Assembly (NCBI RefSeq): GCF_018691265.1
Contig: NW_024881313.1
Span: 36,573,518 to 36,637,517 of the forward strand
Source: Tyto alba
Taxonomy: Eukaryota > Chordata > Aves > Strigiformes > Tytonidae
DNA: 64,000 nt
Direction of reading: 5' to 3'
Positions 47,325 through 59,815 of this stretch are shown here, piece after piece. A program made the translations under genes and the position numbers. Within the stretch, counting starts at the first letter, position 1, and each line of letters opens with the position of its first letter. Under the pieces are notes generated by a model, which did no database searches, was not told the DNA's origin, and was given only the letters and a program-made list of their open reading frames with translations.

Positions 47325-47515
47325 CAGACCACAAGGATCACACATTTCCTATGTGATCTTGGCCATCTACTCACCTCTCAGCCTTAGCTTCCTCACTTTT
47401 AAAGTCTGAGCAATAACAGCCTCTTAGAGGAAGGAAGTGTGAGGATTCATATGTTAATATTTGTAACACACTCAAGGGATACGTTGAGGAGATCCATAAA
47501 AATGTCTAGCAGCAA
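47325..47515 (+). repeat. MIR element
   Basis: 'tgtgatcttggccatctact' then 'cacctctcagccttagcttc' then 'ctcacttttaaagtctgagc' then 'ggaagtgtgaggattcatat' follows the MIR order: TGTGACCTTGGGCAAGT, CACTTAACCTCTCTGTGCCTCAGTTTCCTCATCTGTAAAATGGG, then GTGAGGATTAAATGAG. Most of the 3' two thirds is present. Confidence 0.7.
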
Positions 47516-49566
47516 TGATTAATGTTTTTTCTGGGCATATCTTGAATTTAGCCCAGGCTGCTATTGTTCCCAGAGCACCTGTGGGTACTAAGCCTTGGGG
47601 ACACCTTCCTTAGCTCCATAAAGATGGAGAAAACATGAGGCAAAAAGAAAATCTCACATTGCTCTGATGGGTAGAGCCTTCACTCACAACTATGTATATC
47701 AAACCTGCACTGAAATCTGGATTAATTCCCAAAGATTTTTCCATTTTTGTTCTATTTCTTCAATGTTTCCATTGGTGACCATGCTAGTAGCTGGCTGGAT
47801 CTGAAGTACTCACTCATTTGTTCCATGATTAGCAATCACTGAAGTCTGTGACTCTCTTGACAGGTCTCAGCAGCAGCTTTCTTTTCACACAGGCCTGGGG
47901 CTGAGAGTCCCCACTTGGTTTGGTTGCTCCATTGGAAACACAGGCTGAATAGCAAAAGCGTCAAGGGGGAGAAACCTAAAGTTTACATTCATCTAAATGT
48001 GAAGAGAATTTATTCCAAAACATGCTATTTTAGGCCTTATTTCTACATTGAAAGAAGACCACTGTGGAAAACAAAAAAAAAAAACAAAACAAACACATTT
48101 ACAGAAAAGTGCCTGTCTAATGGCGTGCAGTAGAAGGTGATCCATGACTTTACTAATGAATAGGGTGACGTTCATGAAACTAAATTTGAAAGCATTTCTC
48201 ATTCTAGGAAAGTACTGGAAAAGCCTGGCTCTTGTAATAAGACATTACTTCACTTGCTTTGCCGGTGTAATCTATTGCTTTGCAAAGCCATACTGTCTTA
48301 CCTGTGCATGCAACCACTACCATGGTGTTGGGAGGACTTCTCTGGTTGTCCTTCTGGATGGGTTGTATTTTCATGCACTGATTAAATATGTATCAGTGTG
48401 GAGAGCCTGATTTTCTGCATGGTAGCCTGGAAGTTTTAGGTCTAGGGAACAAGAGGAAGAGCCTTTATCTATGACATCTATTTTATCAGGACTCTTGGTG
48501 GACGGATTAGCTCCTGGGTGTGAATGCAAGAGTTTGGGAGAAGCTGAGGAAGTGCAGCGGGGCCAAAAGCAAAGTAGGAGGCCTTGTGATTTTGTCCATC
48601 TGCAATGACAAACCCTGCCTGAGCAGTAAGAAACAGAGAGGCTGTCGCTGCAGATGGCTTGCAATGGCATCTTTGCACTCCCTGCCTCCCTGCTGGATAC
48701 AGGGATGCCAACAACCAAACACTCATCTGTTCCCTTGCTGCCTGGATTGCACCCGGATGGCTTGCAAACTGGTGTAAGAGCTCAGCCCTGGCGTGGTTAC
48801 AGGGGCAGTAAAGCAGTGTTGACACCATCCTCGAAAGAAAGAGCTGCTGAGGACATGGGAATTGCTATAAATAACTTCTTGTTCAGTTGTAAGCTGTGCA
48901 GCCCCCACGCAGACGGGCAGAAATTTGCCTCAGGCCAGCGTCCTGAGACTCATGGTTGTTCAGGCTTACCTCTCACAGAGCCAGGAGAGAGAGGAGAGCT
49001 GGATTAGTCCAGACCATTGATTTTTAAGGCTTGTGAAATGTGGCTGTCAGGCCTGTATGCATATTTGCATGATGCAGAAGCAAAAACATAAAACCAGCTG
49101 AAGCCCAGGGCAGCCCAAACAGGAGTCCGGGAGGGTACAAGACAAGGTCTGCTTGAACTTCTGGGAGACAACATGTGAAAACAGATGTGCTCTGACAGAG
49201 GCTGGTTTCTGTAGCTGGGAAAAGAGTGCGAATCCCAAAGCAGAGGGCCCTCGATGAAGCGTAGCTTGCTGCCAGGGATTCCTCCTCCCTCCCTCTCTCC
49301 CTCCTCGGAGACACTGACACTGGAAATGGTCCTGCTGATTAGACAGCGTCTGAGCTGACGAGCCCAGTGCTGGAACACGAAGTACTGTTCTGATGCCCAC
49401 GTTTTCAGAAGGAAGTTGAAAAATTGAGGAAGGTGCCAAAAACAGCCACAAAAAATGATACGAGGGCTGGAAGAAATGGCTTACAAGAGTCTTACAGAGC
49501 TTGTGCTGTTTAGCTAATCAGAAAGAAGATTGAAAGGACATTATAGCACATAAGTACCTTCTCCTG
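47516..49566. other. Non-coding DNA, no gene seen
   Basis: An A-rich run with C interruptions lies at 48069-48095. Competing frames of 115-134 codons on both strands (48371-48828, 48654-49007, 49004-49451) have no domain. Composition is ordinary. Confidence 0.5.
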
Positions 49567-49602
49567 AAAAAAAAAAAAAAACAAAAAAACAAAAAAACAA
49601 AC
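49567..49602 (+). repeat. A-rich (AAAAAAAC)n simple repeat
   Basis: A15 followed by two C-A7 units and a final C. It could be a decayed retroposon tail, but no body is recognisable upstream. Confidence 0.85.
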
Positions 49603-50839
49603 CAGGTACTAAAGGGGTCTTTATCAAAGCAAGGCATAGCAAGAACTAGTGCTGGAGGGCAAAGCCAGACAAACTCTAGCCAGGAGACAGGATCTGTGTT
49701 TTCCCCCTAACTGTGAAGGTAATAAACGTCTATGGGAATGGGACTACGCTCCATCTCCTCAGACCCAGGCAGATAATTTTCTGATGATGCCATCAGTTCC
49801 TGGGTGCTGGACCTCAAACGGATGTGGTCTGTTATGTCCCGGAGCTTGAAGGAGAAAATGCAATGATCCCTTCTGGCTTGAGGCTTTCTCATCATTCACA
49901 ACAAGGCAGGAAGGAAGAGACCCGCTATTAGGTAGCCACAACCCAAAACACAGATTTACCACTCAGAAGCAGCTTCATCTCTGGCAAAAAAACCCCAAGG
50001 TCTAATCTGCAGCCGTGGACCATCCCCTGATGTTCCAAGGACTGGTGCCTAGGGATGGGATGTGACACTGGCTATTTTTTTCCTTTGTGTGCTGAGACAC
50101 AGCAAATATCAGGTAAGCCTCGGTTGTACTGCAGGCCATCTCAGGTCAGACAGGCCCTTGACCCACCCGTGAGATCTTTCTCTGGTGGGACTCCCAAGCT
50201 GGTGCCCCCACAGGAGGCTGTGCATAGAAAGCCCTTGCCTTTGCTCTGTGGCCAAAACAGTATTGAAAATAGCTCCCAGCTTTGCATGATGCAAACTCAG
50301 AAGCAGCACTCAGAAATAGGCAAGGACCAGTGGTGTGGTTGCACATAACTCCATGGGGCAGGGCTGGCCTAAATTAAGGGCTGACCAGAACCAGAAAATG
50401 ACCTACTGGAAATGACCTGGCCCTGCTCTACCCATGTGCCGTTTCCACCTGTGTAACGAGGTGTAAACCATTCCCCAGCTGAAACATTAGCTTGTTTTTA
50501 TGCTGCCTCTGACTAGGTATAAATACTTACTCAAGGCATGGACAAGGAAAAAAATAAAGCTTTAAATACTTTAACATTCAAGAAAAGTACTCTGTGTACC
50601 AGGAGTTTTAGTGATCACTTTGGGAGAGCCAAGTGTCTGAGAAAATTAGCCTTGGATCTGACCAGCCTTGAAAACGGCTGTCTAAGAGTGAGCAAATACC
50701 ATATTATTAAAGACAAATGAAAGTAGCAATTGAACTGAAGAAGACAAAGAGTTTTGCTCATGTAGATGCTTAACAATTTTTTCCTGTGAGCGCTTCTGAG
50801 ATCAAACCTGATAAAAGCCAAGCCTCTTTTATATTCATT
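49603..50839. other. Non-coding DNA, no gene seen
   Basis: Short frames only (maximum about 97 codons, 50055-50348 plus). A donor-like 'atcaggtaagcc' lies near 50109 with no matching exon structure. Confidence 0.5.
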
Positions 50840-51070
50840 GGCCTCCTAACGATTATTTAGTGAAGGTCTTATGCAAATTACACATGTCACAATCCGCACT
50901 GCTGTCGGGAGCCAGCGGTTCATTTCAGTTTGAAGATTATGGTGCAGTGTGAGACTTGTTTGTTCAAGAAATGCTCCCACTCTAACCTCCTCGAAGGGCT
51001 CCATTAAACACAGCGCTTCCACGTTCGTCAGGAATGTGTCTCCTATTTCCAATAAACACAACAGCTAATT
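50840..51070. promoter_or_regulatory. Candidate conserved non-coding element
   Basis: Contains a perfect POU octamer ATGCAAAT (50871-50878), an inverted CCAAT ('cattgg') nearby at 50837-50842, CpG-retaining strings ('gctgtcgggagccagcggtt', 'cttccacgttcgtcaggaat') and 'caacagctaattact' at the right edge. It is non-repetitive. One octamer is expected by chance every 32 kb or so on two strands, so the call rests on overall texture. Confidence 0.3.
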
Positions 51071-53970
51071 ACTTAGGGAGAGGGACCCAAAGAAAACAAA
51101 CACGATTGGAGCAGAGACTGGAATTTCTGTAGCCTTTGAAAAGGAGATTTTTGCAGCTGGGGAGCACAATACCGGGAAGGGCCATCTTACAGCATTCAGC
51201 CAGGCATTCGTTAAAACCAAGACCAAGCTGTCATGGCAGAGCAGAGATACACTCCCTGTGAGCCCAGATTGCTCCCTATGTAGCCAGAAGCTCATGCAGA
51301 ATTGTGCAAATGTGTTCCAAAAGGGCTTTAGCCCCCCCTGGGGTATGATATACATTTCATTTTATGAGATAATGAACAGGCAACATGCTACCTACTTTCC
51401 CTTCAGTGTGCTTTCTCCCTGAACCTACTGTCAAGGGAATTATTTCTGTCCAGCTGGGTCCTAAGTCCTTCCCACATCGGCATGGATAGGATCTGGCCAT
51501 CATCACACAGAGCATTGCCCCTAGAGCATTTGCCCAGTGGTCAAAGAAGACACATCTAGGCTTGCGTGAAACAGGACATTCAAAAACACATGTGCTCATA
51601 TGGAAGCTAGCGCTGTGCAGTCCTAATTCCCTGGCAGGCTGCCTGAGGAGCCAGATGTGCCTGACACATGGCAGGACTGACGGCATCACACCATGTAAAG
51701 ATCCCTGAGCAAGCCCAGAGGGCAGTACTAACAGAGAGAAATTAGCTTGATGTGTGAAGACCCAAGGGATATCAGTTGTGGCAAGGCAGTTTACTCCTCT
51801 GCTGCTGATGCCATCTACAGAGCAAGGTCATTCAACACAGACTAGACATTTCTGTGCTGTGGACTGTAGATGTGGCCTTTGGAAGGTTCTCCAAGACTGT
51901 TGTGTGGCCATTCTCTCGTGGCTAACTTGGAAGCTTCCTCGCTGCCTACTTGACTTCTGCAAGGCTTAGCATCAGGGGACCAAGTCTTGCCGTGGGAACT
52001 GCAGGAACACGGGCTGCAGACTTCACTGGCACTGCAGTTTTGGGGTTTCTGCTCAGAGCCTGTATCCTCCACGTGGATCTGGTGCTGAGTCCTCGCTCCC
52101 ATCAGCCCTCGATTTCTAGTTGAAACAATCTCTTCATTGAGTCTGCTCTGCTCTGGCTCTTTAGAAAGTTAATCTTGCCTGGGACTCCTCCCAGAAACAA
52201 ATATGTTTGTGCCCAACAAGATAGTAAACACGAAAGGTGGAGTAAAAAACAAGCAGAGCCAAGAGATCTGAAAGAGGGGGCTCCCTATCTTGAGCTGAGT
52301 AGCTGGCTTAGTTTCTTTTTTTTTAAGTTTGGACTGACTTCATGAGCAGAGCAAGGCGTCAGATGTTTTCCCCTTCCTTGTCCGCACTCTGTGTCATCCA
52401 CTCTGTAAGACTGCATCGGCTCTGCCAGAGGCAGCAACAACTTCCATGGCCAAGTGGGGAGTGTGGTACATTCAGCAAACACACTAAACTCCTCTCACAA
52501 CTTTGCACGCTGTCAGAATCCTGCATTTGTATTTAATCTATCCTTCTTGTGCAGCTTTTTTTATGTGGTGGTCAGGAAGGGTCAGAAGCTGGAATCACTC
52601 CCTTTTTATGCACCCCAGTCTGAATATATTGCAATATTTGTTATATATTTTACTTATTACATATGTAATGTACATTTATATGTATATACATGTGAACATC
52701 TAAAATGCAAAACTGCAATTTATGTTTTCAGTACAGCTGGATCCAAAAAGTGGAGAATGCAGCACACGCTGTCAAACCCAGGCTCCCAAAGTCTGCCCTC
52801 TGAGTCTTTGCTCTGTGCTGATGAAGTTGTGGCTAATGCATCAGGATTAAAGAGGGTCAAGGTCAGATTTACACCCACTAGGCCAAATCAATATCCAGAT
52901 AAGACCATTGATTTAAATGGCTGTTCAACGTAGTGGGATTTGAGAGGCATTGGAGTAGACAGGTTATCTCTCACAGTTAATACACAAAGTGATTCTGGGA
53001 TATGTTCAGATTTTTAAAGCAAATGTCCACAACTGCTTTTTTGAAGCCTTCTTTAGGAATAGCATCCAAGGAAGAAGTATAAGCCAGACTCCAATACCCT
53101 GAATCCATGTGCTCTCTGGCATACACGTCTCCTTCCCTCCCTGCCCTGAAATCATGCCAACAGTGAATCTCCGTGAGGTTTTGTGGGCACCTGATCATCT
53201 GCCACTGTTCACACCAGACAGATCAGATCCTCCCTTCGTGGCATGGCCACTCTTCGAAATTTGGCTGAGCCAGTTCAATCCATGACATTGGAAGAAAACC
53301 ATTCCTGTGTTTTTTCCTGGCAAAGTTAGTTTTCTCTCTGAAGCTGCTCACAGTGGGGTTCAGCAGCCACAGGGGAGGAGGTAAGACAGCAGAGGTGAGA
53401 GTGAGGGATGGAAGGAGGAGCAGGACCTTTGTCTCCTCCCTGGGTCCCAGGAAACTGCATGTGGCTTAGCACTTGCAAGTAATTTCCTTGTGCCTGTATC
53501 TGTGTTCAACATGGGAATACTCACTCCAGGCTACTTCATCTCTTTGTGTTGTGTGGAGAAGTGTTATTCACTTGTCCCGTGCAGAAGAAGCTCCATTTGG
53601 CTGCTCCCTGGGCCAGCTGGTCTCGTCCCAACGCAGAGCTCGCCACGATGCTGGCCCAGGTCTCAGCCATCAGCCCCTTTCTTTACCGTGGGAGAGGACA
53701 GATGCCCATTGCTATCTCCACTTCTGATTACCATGAACTACAGTGTCCTGTGTAGGTGCTGTGTGATGGTAAGAAAAGGGGGGATGCAGCTCCGTGACTA
53801 CAACCCAGCAGCGAAATCCCACTTGCCAGCTCTAGTGTGTGCCAGGCTGCTTCCCATTTACAACTGGGAAGCTGTGTGCTTCATGGTCATCTGTGAGCAA
53901 ATTTATTCACTGTACCTTCACGTCTTTTCAGCATTAGACCTCAAACTCCTATGGTAATTTGCTGTCACAG
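51071..53970. other. Non-coding DNA, no gene seen
   Basis: Frames of up to 159 codons (52454-52933 plus) without domains. An AT-rich stretch at 52620-52720 with alternating 'tatatgtatatacatgtg' explains part of that frame. A C7 run is near 53976. A weak palindromic-repeat trace lies at 52862-52890. Confidence 0.5.
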
Positions 53971-56900
53971 CTCGCCCCCCCCATCCACCCAAGTGCTTCC
54001 TCCCTCTGGACATATTGTCATTAAAAATTTTTCTAACTTTTGGCTAATTGGCACAGGTTATGTGCATGCTTCAGAAAAAGGGTAAATCATTATAACCTCA
54101 TGCCTCTGTAGTCAATTATAGATTGTTTTCCCAGCTCAGCTGATTTGGCAGGCGGCGGCATTGCAGTAAAAAATGAAAGCCTCTATCCAGCATGCCTGAT
54201 GTCTCTGCTTAAGAGCAGCTCAAACTGGAACCCTGTATCTCAGTCCACACCCCAGTCTGGGAATAGATGAGCTTTGGATGTAAGCCTGTCCCGGGACTAT
54301 GCAGATTGGGCTAGTCTCTTATTCATTCATTTGTTCCTTTGGCTAGGTCGGAGCTGCTGCTTCTCAAATGCAGCCAGGCTGTTTTGCTCCAGCATGTGGG
54401 GTCAGGCCTTTAGGACCATCTCAGCAGGAAAAGATGCTCAGGTGGACCCTCACCACTGCTTTGATCCTATCCCTTTCCTTGACCCTTAGTTTCCCTCCTC
54501 GGATGCAGAGGGGAGATTCCTCCCACCCGGGCTCCCACATCGACCTTGAGTGCTCTTGAAGGACCCCATGATGTAGTTTCCCACTAGTGCAGTGCACACA
54601 GAGACATGGGCACTTGCATTTTCTCTGATGGTTCAACCTTGCCCAAGCAGCACAACTTTTGTGTCCTGGAACAAATGTTCGAGGAATGTCTGGGATTCGT
54701 GTTCACAAAGACACTTGTTATCTCACATACCTCAAGAATTAATTTACAAGAGCACTGAAATTTCTTGTCTAGACACTACCAGGAACTGTGCAGGGGCACA
54801 AAAGCCAGAGAAGGAACCATGGACCGAAGGATTTGAGTGTCCCTTCAGCCACTGTTGCAAAACAGAAGCTGAAGTATTTATTTTCTCTTTAGAAACTTAA
54901 ATAAAACAAGATGTTTGTACAAAAAGCAGGACTCTGGAGCATGCATCAGGGCATCACTAGGCAATGTCCAAGTGCTCTGTTTACCAGTCCACCACCTGCT
55001 AGGGCAGCGCTGATTGCGCTGTCGTTCGGGGAATTATAGAGGAAAGCACTTTGGGAGGTTGCTCAAACCAAGGGCAGCCAGACAGCACCTTCTCAACCAT
55101 CTGCTACAGAGCTCAGTGTGGTGCAGCACATAAATGCAGCTGCCTCCATGGTGAGTTAGGATAAGCTGTGGTTTTAAACCTGTTTCACTCCAAACCTGCT
55201 TTTACAAGTCAGTTCTTGCTTTCACATCACATCATGAGCATTGTTTCTTGTTGCGAACCACCCATCTTGCATTTCCCTTTCACACCCCCCACGGAAAGGG
55301 ATCTCACATTTTGGGGGTTCCTAGGATACACCACCTAGGCAGTGCTGGATCAACAGGTTGTCATGGTGCCAAAGAAGATATTTCTGGATGTTCTAGTCCT
55401 GAGGTTGCATGGTGAAACCTGAAGAACGTAAATCACAATGGATCTCAAAGATTGCTGTACTTGGCATCTTCCAGTTAAGATGGACAAACTGGAAAATGGC
55501 TCTCAACCTGGGATCTTCTGCTTCTTTTGCTAATCTTATAAATGAAAAAAACTCAAGTTTCTGGCTGGCTGTGGAAACAAAGCCATATGTCCTTCATCCT
55601 ACTTGGGGTTCAAGATTTTCATTGACTCAGAAGACCCAATGGCTCCAACCATTTAGCAGTCTGTAAGAGTGTTAAATGTGCCTATAGCCCATGGGAGAGG
55701 GCCAAAATCAAGCCTGTGAGACTGTGAGCAGCCGTCTGCTCTATAATAGAAGTGAAGAATTGAGATGTTTGGTCCACTTGGCTTATCCAACAGAAAACTA
55801 AAAGGCATTTAATATCTTAATATTTAATGTCTGCCAGCATCTGCGTAAGGAACAGATTTTTGAGAACAGGTAGCTCTGTAACCTTGCTGATGCAGTGACC
55901 AGAGGATGAGAGCTAGCATCAGAAAAATTGGAAGCAGAAATAAGGCACAATTTTAAACAGTGTGAGTGATTAACTGGTGAAAGTGCTTCCTTATGACCTG
56001 TGCACGAAGGCTTTAAATCACGTCTGGGTGTTTTTCTAGCTGATAGACTGTAACTCATCCAGAGGTTATGAGCCTGTTGAAAGTATTCCCAGATAAAAGG
56101 CCTGAGAGGGCAGAAGAGATGGGCTGCAAACAGCAGCTCCATCTGCCACTCCTGGTCCCAAACATGGAGGAGAGCAGACAAGACACCATAACCTCACCTG
56201 CTGTTTGGTTATGGGTTTCCTCTTCCAACCCCAAACTCCTCCCTGGTGCTGATATGAGATGCTGAAAAAACATCCCTTTCCTCCTACCCGGGGTTCTGTG
56301 TGTAACCTGGAGTGAAAAAAACAAATATATCTGAAAGAGCAGGGCCTGGTTTGTGGTTTCTTGATGGAGTCATTCCTTGCACCTCAAGGAAGAGCAGAAA
56401 TGGGATCTTATACTGCAGTAGCACAAATTTCCAGGAAACACAACAAGATTAAACAGGGCACTGCCTGCCTGCACAGCCTGACCTGCAGAAACAGTGGCAC
56501 TGAAGGTGGTGAGCATCAATTCTCACTCCCATGGAGAGCTTGAGTTGGATGAGTTATTCCCAAATAAGATCCCCACCAAGCTTAGCATGAGTAGTCACAC
56601 CAGTAAAGCTGAGAATGGGCATTTCTATTCAGGAACGAACTTGGACAAGGCCAAAGATATTAGTGCTACAAGCAGGGGTCACACACACAAGTGTTGGTGT
56701 CTCCACCAAAACTGGTCATCCTAGGTTTCTGCCACAGTCAACGAGCCCAGGGTGAGTTTCTTCTCTTCTTAAATCTATCACACAATTTAGGGCAGAAAAA
56801 CCTCTTCCTAAAAATGTCTATTTTTCTTCACTGATCATAAAGGGAGCCTGGGGTGAATAAGTCAGAGATTGCGGGTATCTCGTGAGGTAAGGTGCACCCT

Positions 56901-57178
56901 GTATTTGTCAGGAGCACGTGGCTCTGCCACTGCTCTGCAGCAAGACAGATCTTGTCCTCTCCTCCCCCTCAATTCAATACTTTTTCTGAGCTTTACAGCT
57001 GCTTTGAAGAGAGTCTTCCTTCGCAAAGAGGCTCAGTAAGACCCTGAGCTTGGTTTGCGATTTTTCCTATTTGACAGCAATGTCCTAATAATATCCTCAG
57101 CACAAAACACAGGGAGAATTTAGGAGGAAGGAACATGAGGTTCTCTTCTCTCTTACTCAAACAGATCTAAATTGTAGA
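53971..57178. other. Non-coding DNA, no gene seen
   Basis: Frames of 85-127 codons (the longest 55798-56181 minus) with no domain. No recognised repeat family. A CpG pair in 'ggcaggcggcggcattgcag' (near 54149) is isolated. Confidence 0.5.
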
Positions 57179-57230
57179 GATAGTTTTTTTAACTAAACTT
57201 TTTTTTAGAAAAAAAGATAGTTCAACTATC
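57179..57230. other. Cluster of three short hairpins
   Basis: Three inverted repeats lie in 52 bases: TAGTT/AACTA (57181-57195), CTTTTTTT/AAAAAAAG around 'tag' (57198-57216), and GATAGTT/AACTATC with a one-base centre (57216-57230). 'gatagtt' also occurs at 57179-57185. This suggests a small palindromic remnant, perhaps of a MITE, but no flanking duplication was identified. Confidence 0.5.
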
Positions 57231-57579
57231 CAGAAATGCCATGCACAGTTGCATCAATTTTTGTTGAACTGCCCAAAAATACTAAAAAACAATCCTGTAG
57301 GAATTATGTTCAATAAAGTCTAAAGTTTTCATTTCATGATTATAAAATCAAGAAAGAATAATTCATTTACAAATAGTTTATTGTTTTTAACATCGCCTCA
57401 ATTTTATCTTTTACAAGTGTTCAAAATTCCTCAAAGTTGAAAAAACTCTTAGTTCCCAGCTGAAGCAAATGCTTTTTTCAGCAAGTTTTTTTTCCTTACT
57501 AATTGATTGATTGATTCACTTCAAATTTTAAAAGAATTGCACTTCTCGTCAGCTTAAGTCTGAACTTTCAGTGAACTAT
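57231..57579. other. AT-rich non-coding DNA
   Basis: AT-rich with T runs (T8 near 57487) and a short (TGAT)n at about 57502-57515. No gene. Confidence 0.55.
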
Positions 57580-58015
57580 ACCAGTCACTGAGCTGCTTTA
57601 TAAGCTTAATTAGTTAATGAAGTGCTTGTTAGCAGTGCCAAAGATTTCTTTGATGCAAATTACTAACACCTAGAAATGTAAATAACCCCCCAAAATTAGT
57701 TCTGAGAAAATCACATTGACTAATTTATTTTAAACACAACTAATGGGTTATATTGCTTGGCCAGTTAGTATCAATTTATTTTAAGAAGTAATTAACCACT
57801 CCATGAGTAAGAGACAAATTATCTTTTGCCTGTAAGAATATGTAGTTATAAGGAGGGATCAATACTGATCCAGCTAAAGCCCACTGCACTGATAAATTGC
57901 TGCTGTTCGCATTAATTATTTATACTGTTTTGTAGATATCCAAGTACACTGTATACAAGCGCATCATTAATTAAAAAGTGATAAAATACCCAGTTAATTT
58001 ACGGGCTGTGGTGAA
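57580..58015. promoter_or_regulatory. Strong candidate enhancer-like non-coding element
   Basis: A 430-base AT-rich but non-repetitive block with four TAATTA homeodomain cores (57607-57612, 57789-57794, 57913-57918, 57968-57973), a perfect octamer ATGCAAAT (57653-57660), and a bicoid/OTX-like GGATCA next to its inverted form ('ggagggatcaatactgatcc'). It contains no open frame of note. Clustered homeodomain motifs in such DNA are typical of conserved enhancers near developmental transcription-factor genes, though AT content alone raises their number. Confidence 0.4.
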
Positions 58016-58394
58016 CCCCAGTGAGAGAAGCTGGCACGGGGTGCAAGGGGGCAGACCGCCTCTCCCTGCAGAGCACACATGCAGTTATCACAGTGGTGAG
58101 CACAGTTCAACCTTCCTCCTGCCCCTAATTTTACCTGACCTGGGCTGATTTCCAGGGAGGATGCTGCTCACTGGGGGTGAGCCTGTCTCTCACATGTGGC
58201 ACGACCCCAAACCGCTCCATTCTCCCCACCCCAGCACCTGCCACCAGCCTGCCCTGCCCGCTGGAGCACCCAAAATTGTGCTTTTGGGGCAGGTGGGAGG
58301 CATGGACCTGGTCTACTGTAATTTTACTGTTTTGGGTACCACTATCTCTGGGTGATGCTGGAGTGCAACAGCTCTTCTCACTCCTGCACCTCTG
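58016..58394. other. GC-richer spacer, no gene
   Basis: An abrupt rise in GC after the AT-rich block. Two overlapping plus frames (58161-58404) have no domain. Confidence 0.5.
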
Positions 58395-58604
58395 TATAAC
58401 CTAGCGGGCAATACCATATATCCTTAAAAAGTCTATATAACCTAGTGGGCAAGTACCATGTTTCCTAAAAGAGCCTCTATAACCTAGCAGGAGAGCCCCA
58501 TATACACTAAAAAAGCCTGTACAATCTAACGGACAAGCACCATATATATTTAAAAAGCCCATATAACCTAGCAGGCAAGCACCATAAAGAACCTAAAAGA
58601 ATCC
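58395..58604 (+). repeat. 42-bp minisatellite, five units
   Basis: Five tandem units start at 58395, 58436, 58478, 58520 and 58562 (lengths 41, 42, 42, 42 and about 42-43). Each has the form 'tataacctagcggg-caagcaccatatat-cctaaaaagcc'. Units differ by several substitutions, so the array is old. It contains no spacer sequence, which rules out a CRISPR-like arrangement. The flanks (58390 and 58610) are unrelated. Confidence 0.9.
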
Positions 58605-59690
58605 TTCTGACTACCTGAGGCGCACACCACTTTTTCACACCTATTTATATATCTATGAGTTTTCTGCAGAGCAGAGATTTCAGCAATTGCCACCGTTGAT
58701 GGGGAGCTTCTCTTTCCTAACAAGATCCCCACAGCAACTCCCCCTTGCCTCTAGCGACAAAATGCTTTATTTTTTTTGCCTTTTATTTTTCTTTAGATAC
58801 AGCATTTGGCTGTTCTAATCAAATGGTATGAGATGGTTTAAGGTTGTATTTTTTTTTTTTAAAAAGCACATTATTTATTTATGGTGCTTTTGCTGTGTAT
58901 TCCAGCTAGGGAAGATTTTGCCTGAGGGTCAAGTGCACAGGCATGATAAAATAGCCTGTATAGAGCGCCTCACAACCAGGCAAACACAATATGCAGGCAG
59001 ACACAAGAGTAAACTATTGCCACATCTTTTCCTCTTCATATTTTAGTGTTGTGGAATTGTTTACATCAGAAATTTTTTTTGTTGTTATGTGTAGAGTGGC
59101 TAGAGACCTGCAGTGTTGCTTAATCGCATGAGATGTCATATATAACTTACTTTCTTGTAGCAGCTACTCAAAAGCCTCAGCTACAGGAATCCAGTGATTG
59201 TTAAGCAGTTTAATAAGTTTTTTCCTTCTTAAATTTGAAAAAAAGTTTCTCTCCCTCATAAGTGGAGAAAGCTGCTTGAATGAAACTCATCTATGAAAAC
59301 AACTAGCATGCCCAGTTTTTAAAACCCTGTGGTTTTTTCCAAATCCAGTCTTATGATTTTTCATGTTGGCTGAGGAGAGGGGAAATCTGCCTCGTGATCG
59401 TTGGTTCTCGTTAGTGGCACTGTCGTGATTGTTACGTGTGGGAATGTGGCTGGTGGATCATGTGCAGCCCTAATACAAAGCACGGATGCGGCATCCATCG
59501 CCTTCCTCCACAGGGCTGGGTGGAATGAGGAATCCCAGCGGGACACTTGGCACATCCAGAGGGATGGAGCCATGGCACAGGGCAGCCACCTCTGGCAGAC
59601 TCAAGCCATGGCTCACCAAAACGTTGGGGATAGTCAAACGATGGGTTTCTGACACTTTGTATGTTGTGCATGTTCAGTATATCTAATTAG
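58605..59690. other. Non-coding DNA, no gene seen
   Basis: Contains T-runs (T8 near 58770, T12-13 near 58849-58861). Competing frames at 59361-59686 on both strands without domains. 'ttttttttgttgttatgtgta' (59073-59093) nearly repeats a string at 1705-1725. Confidence 0.5.
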
Positions 59691-59815
59691 CACTCTTCTA
59701 TTCATCTGTGATATTTATATCAATATTACATATAATTACAAGTAATATTTATAGTGTTATACCATGCTATGCATGTATTTATAAATAAAACAAGATAATT
59801 TTATATTACCAGAAA
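59691..59815. repeat. AT-rich low-complexity tract
   Basis: A stretch with many short palindromes ('atcaatatt', 'attacatataattacaagta', 'ttataaataaaa'). Likely unstable DNA. No gene. Confidence 0.65.

Noticed and set aside
58395..58604. CRISPR-like regular array
   Set aside because: Units are directly adjacent with no spacers, they diverge from one another, and the genome context is vertebrate. This is a minisatellite.
1705..59093. A near-identical string of about 20 bases, 'ttttttgttgttatgtgta', at about 1705-1725 and 59073-59093
   Set aside because: Low-complexity T-rich string; flanks do not align, so chance is sufficient.
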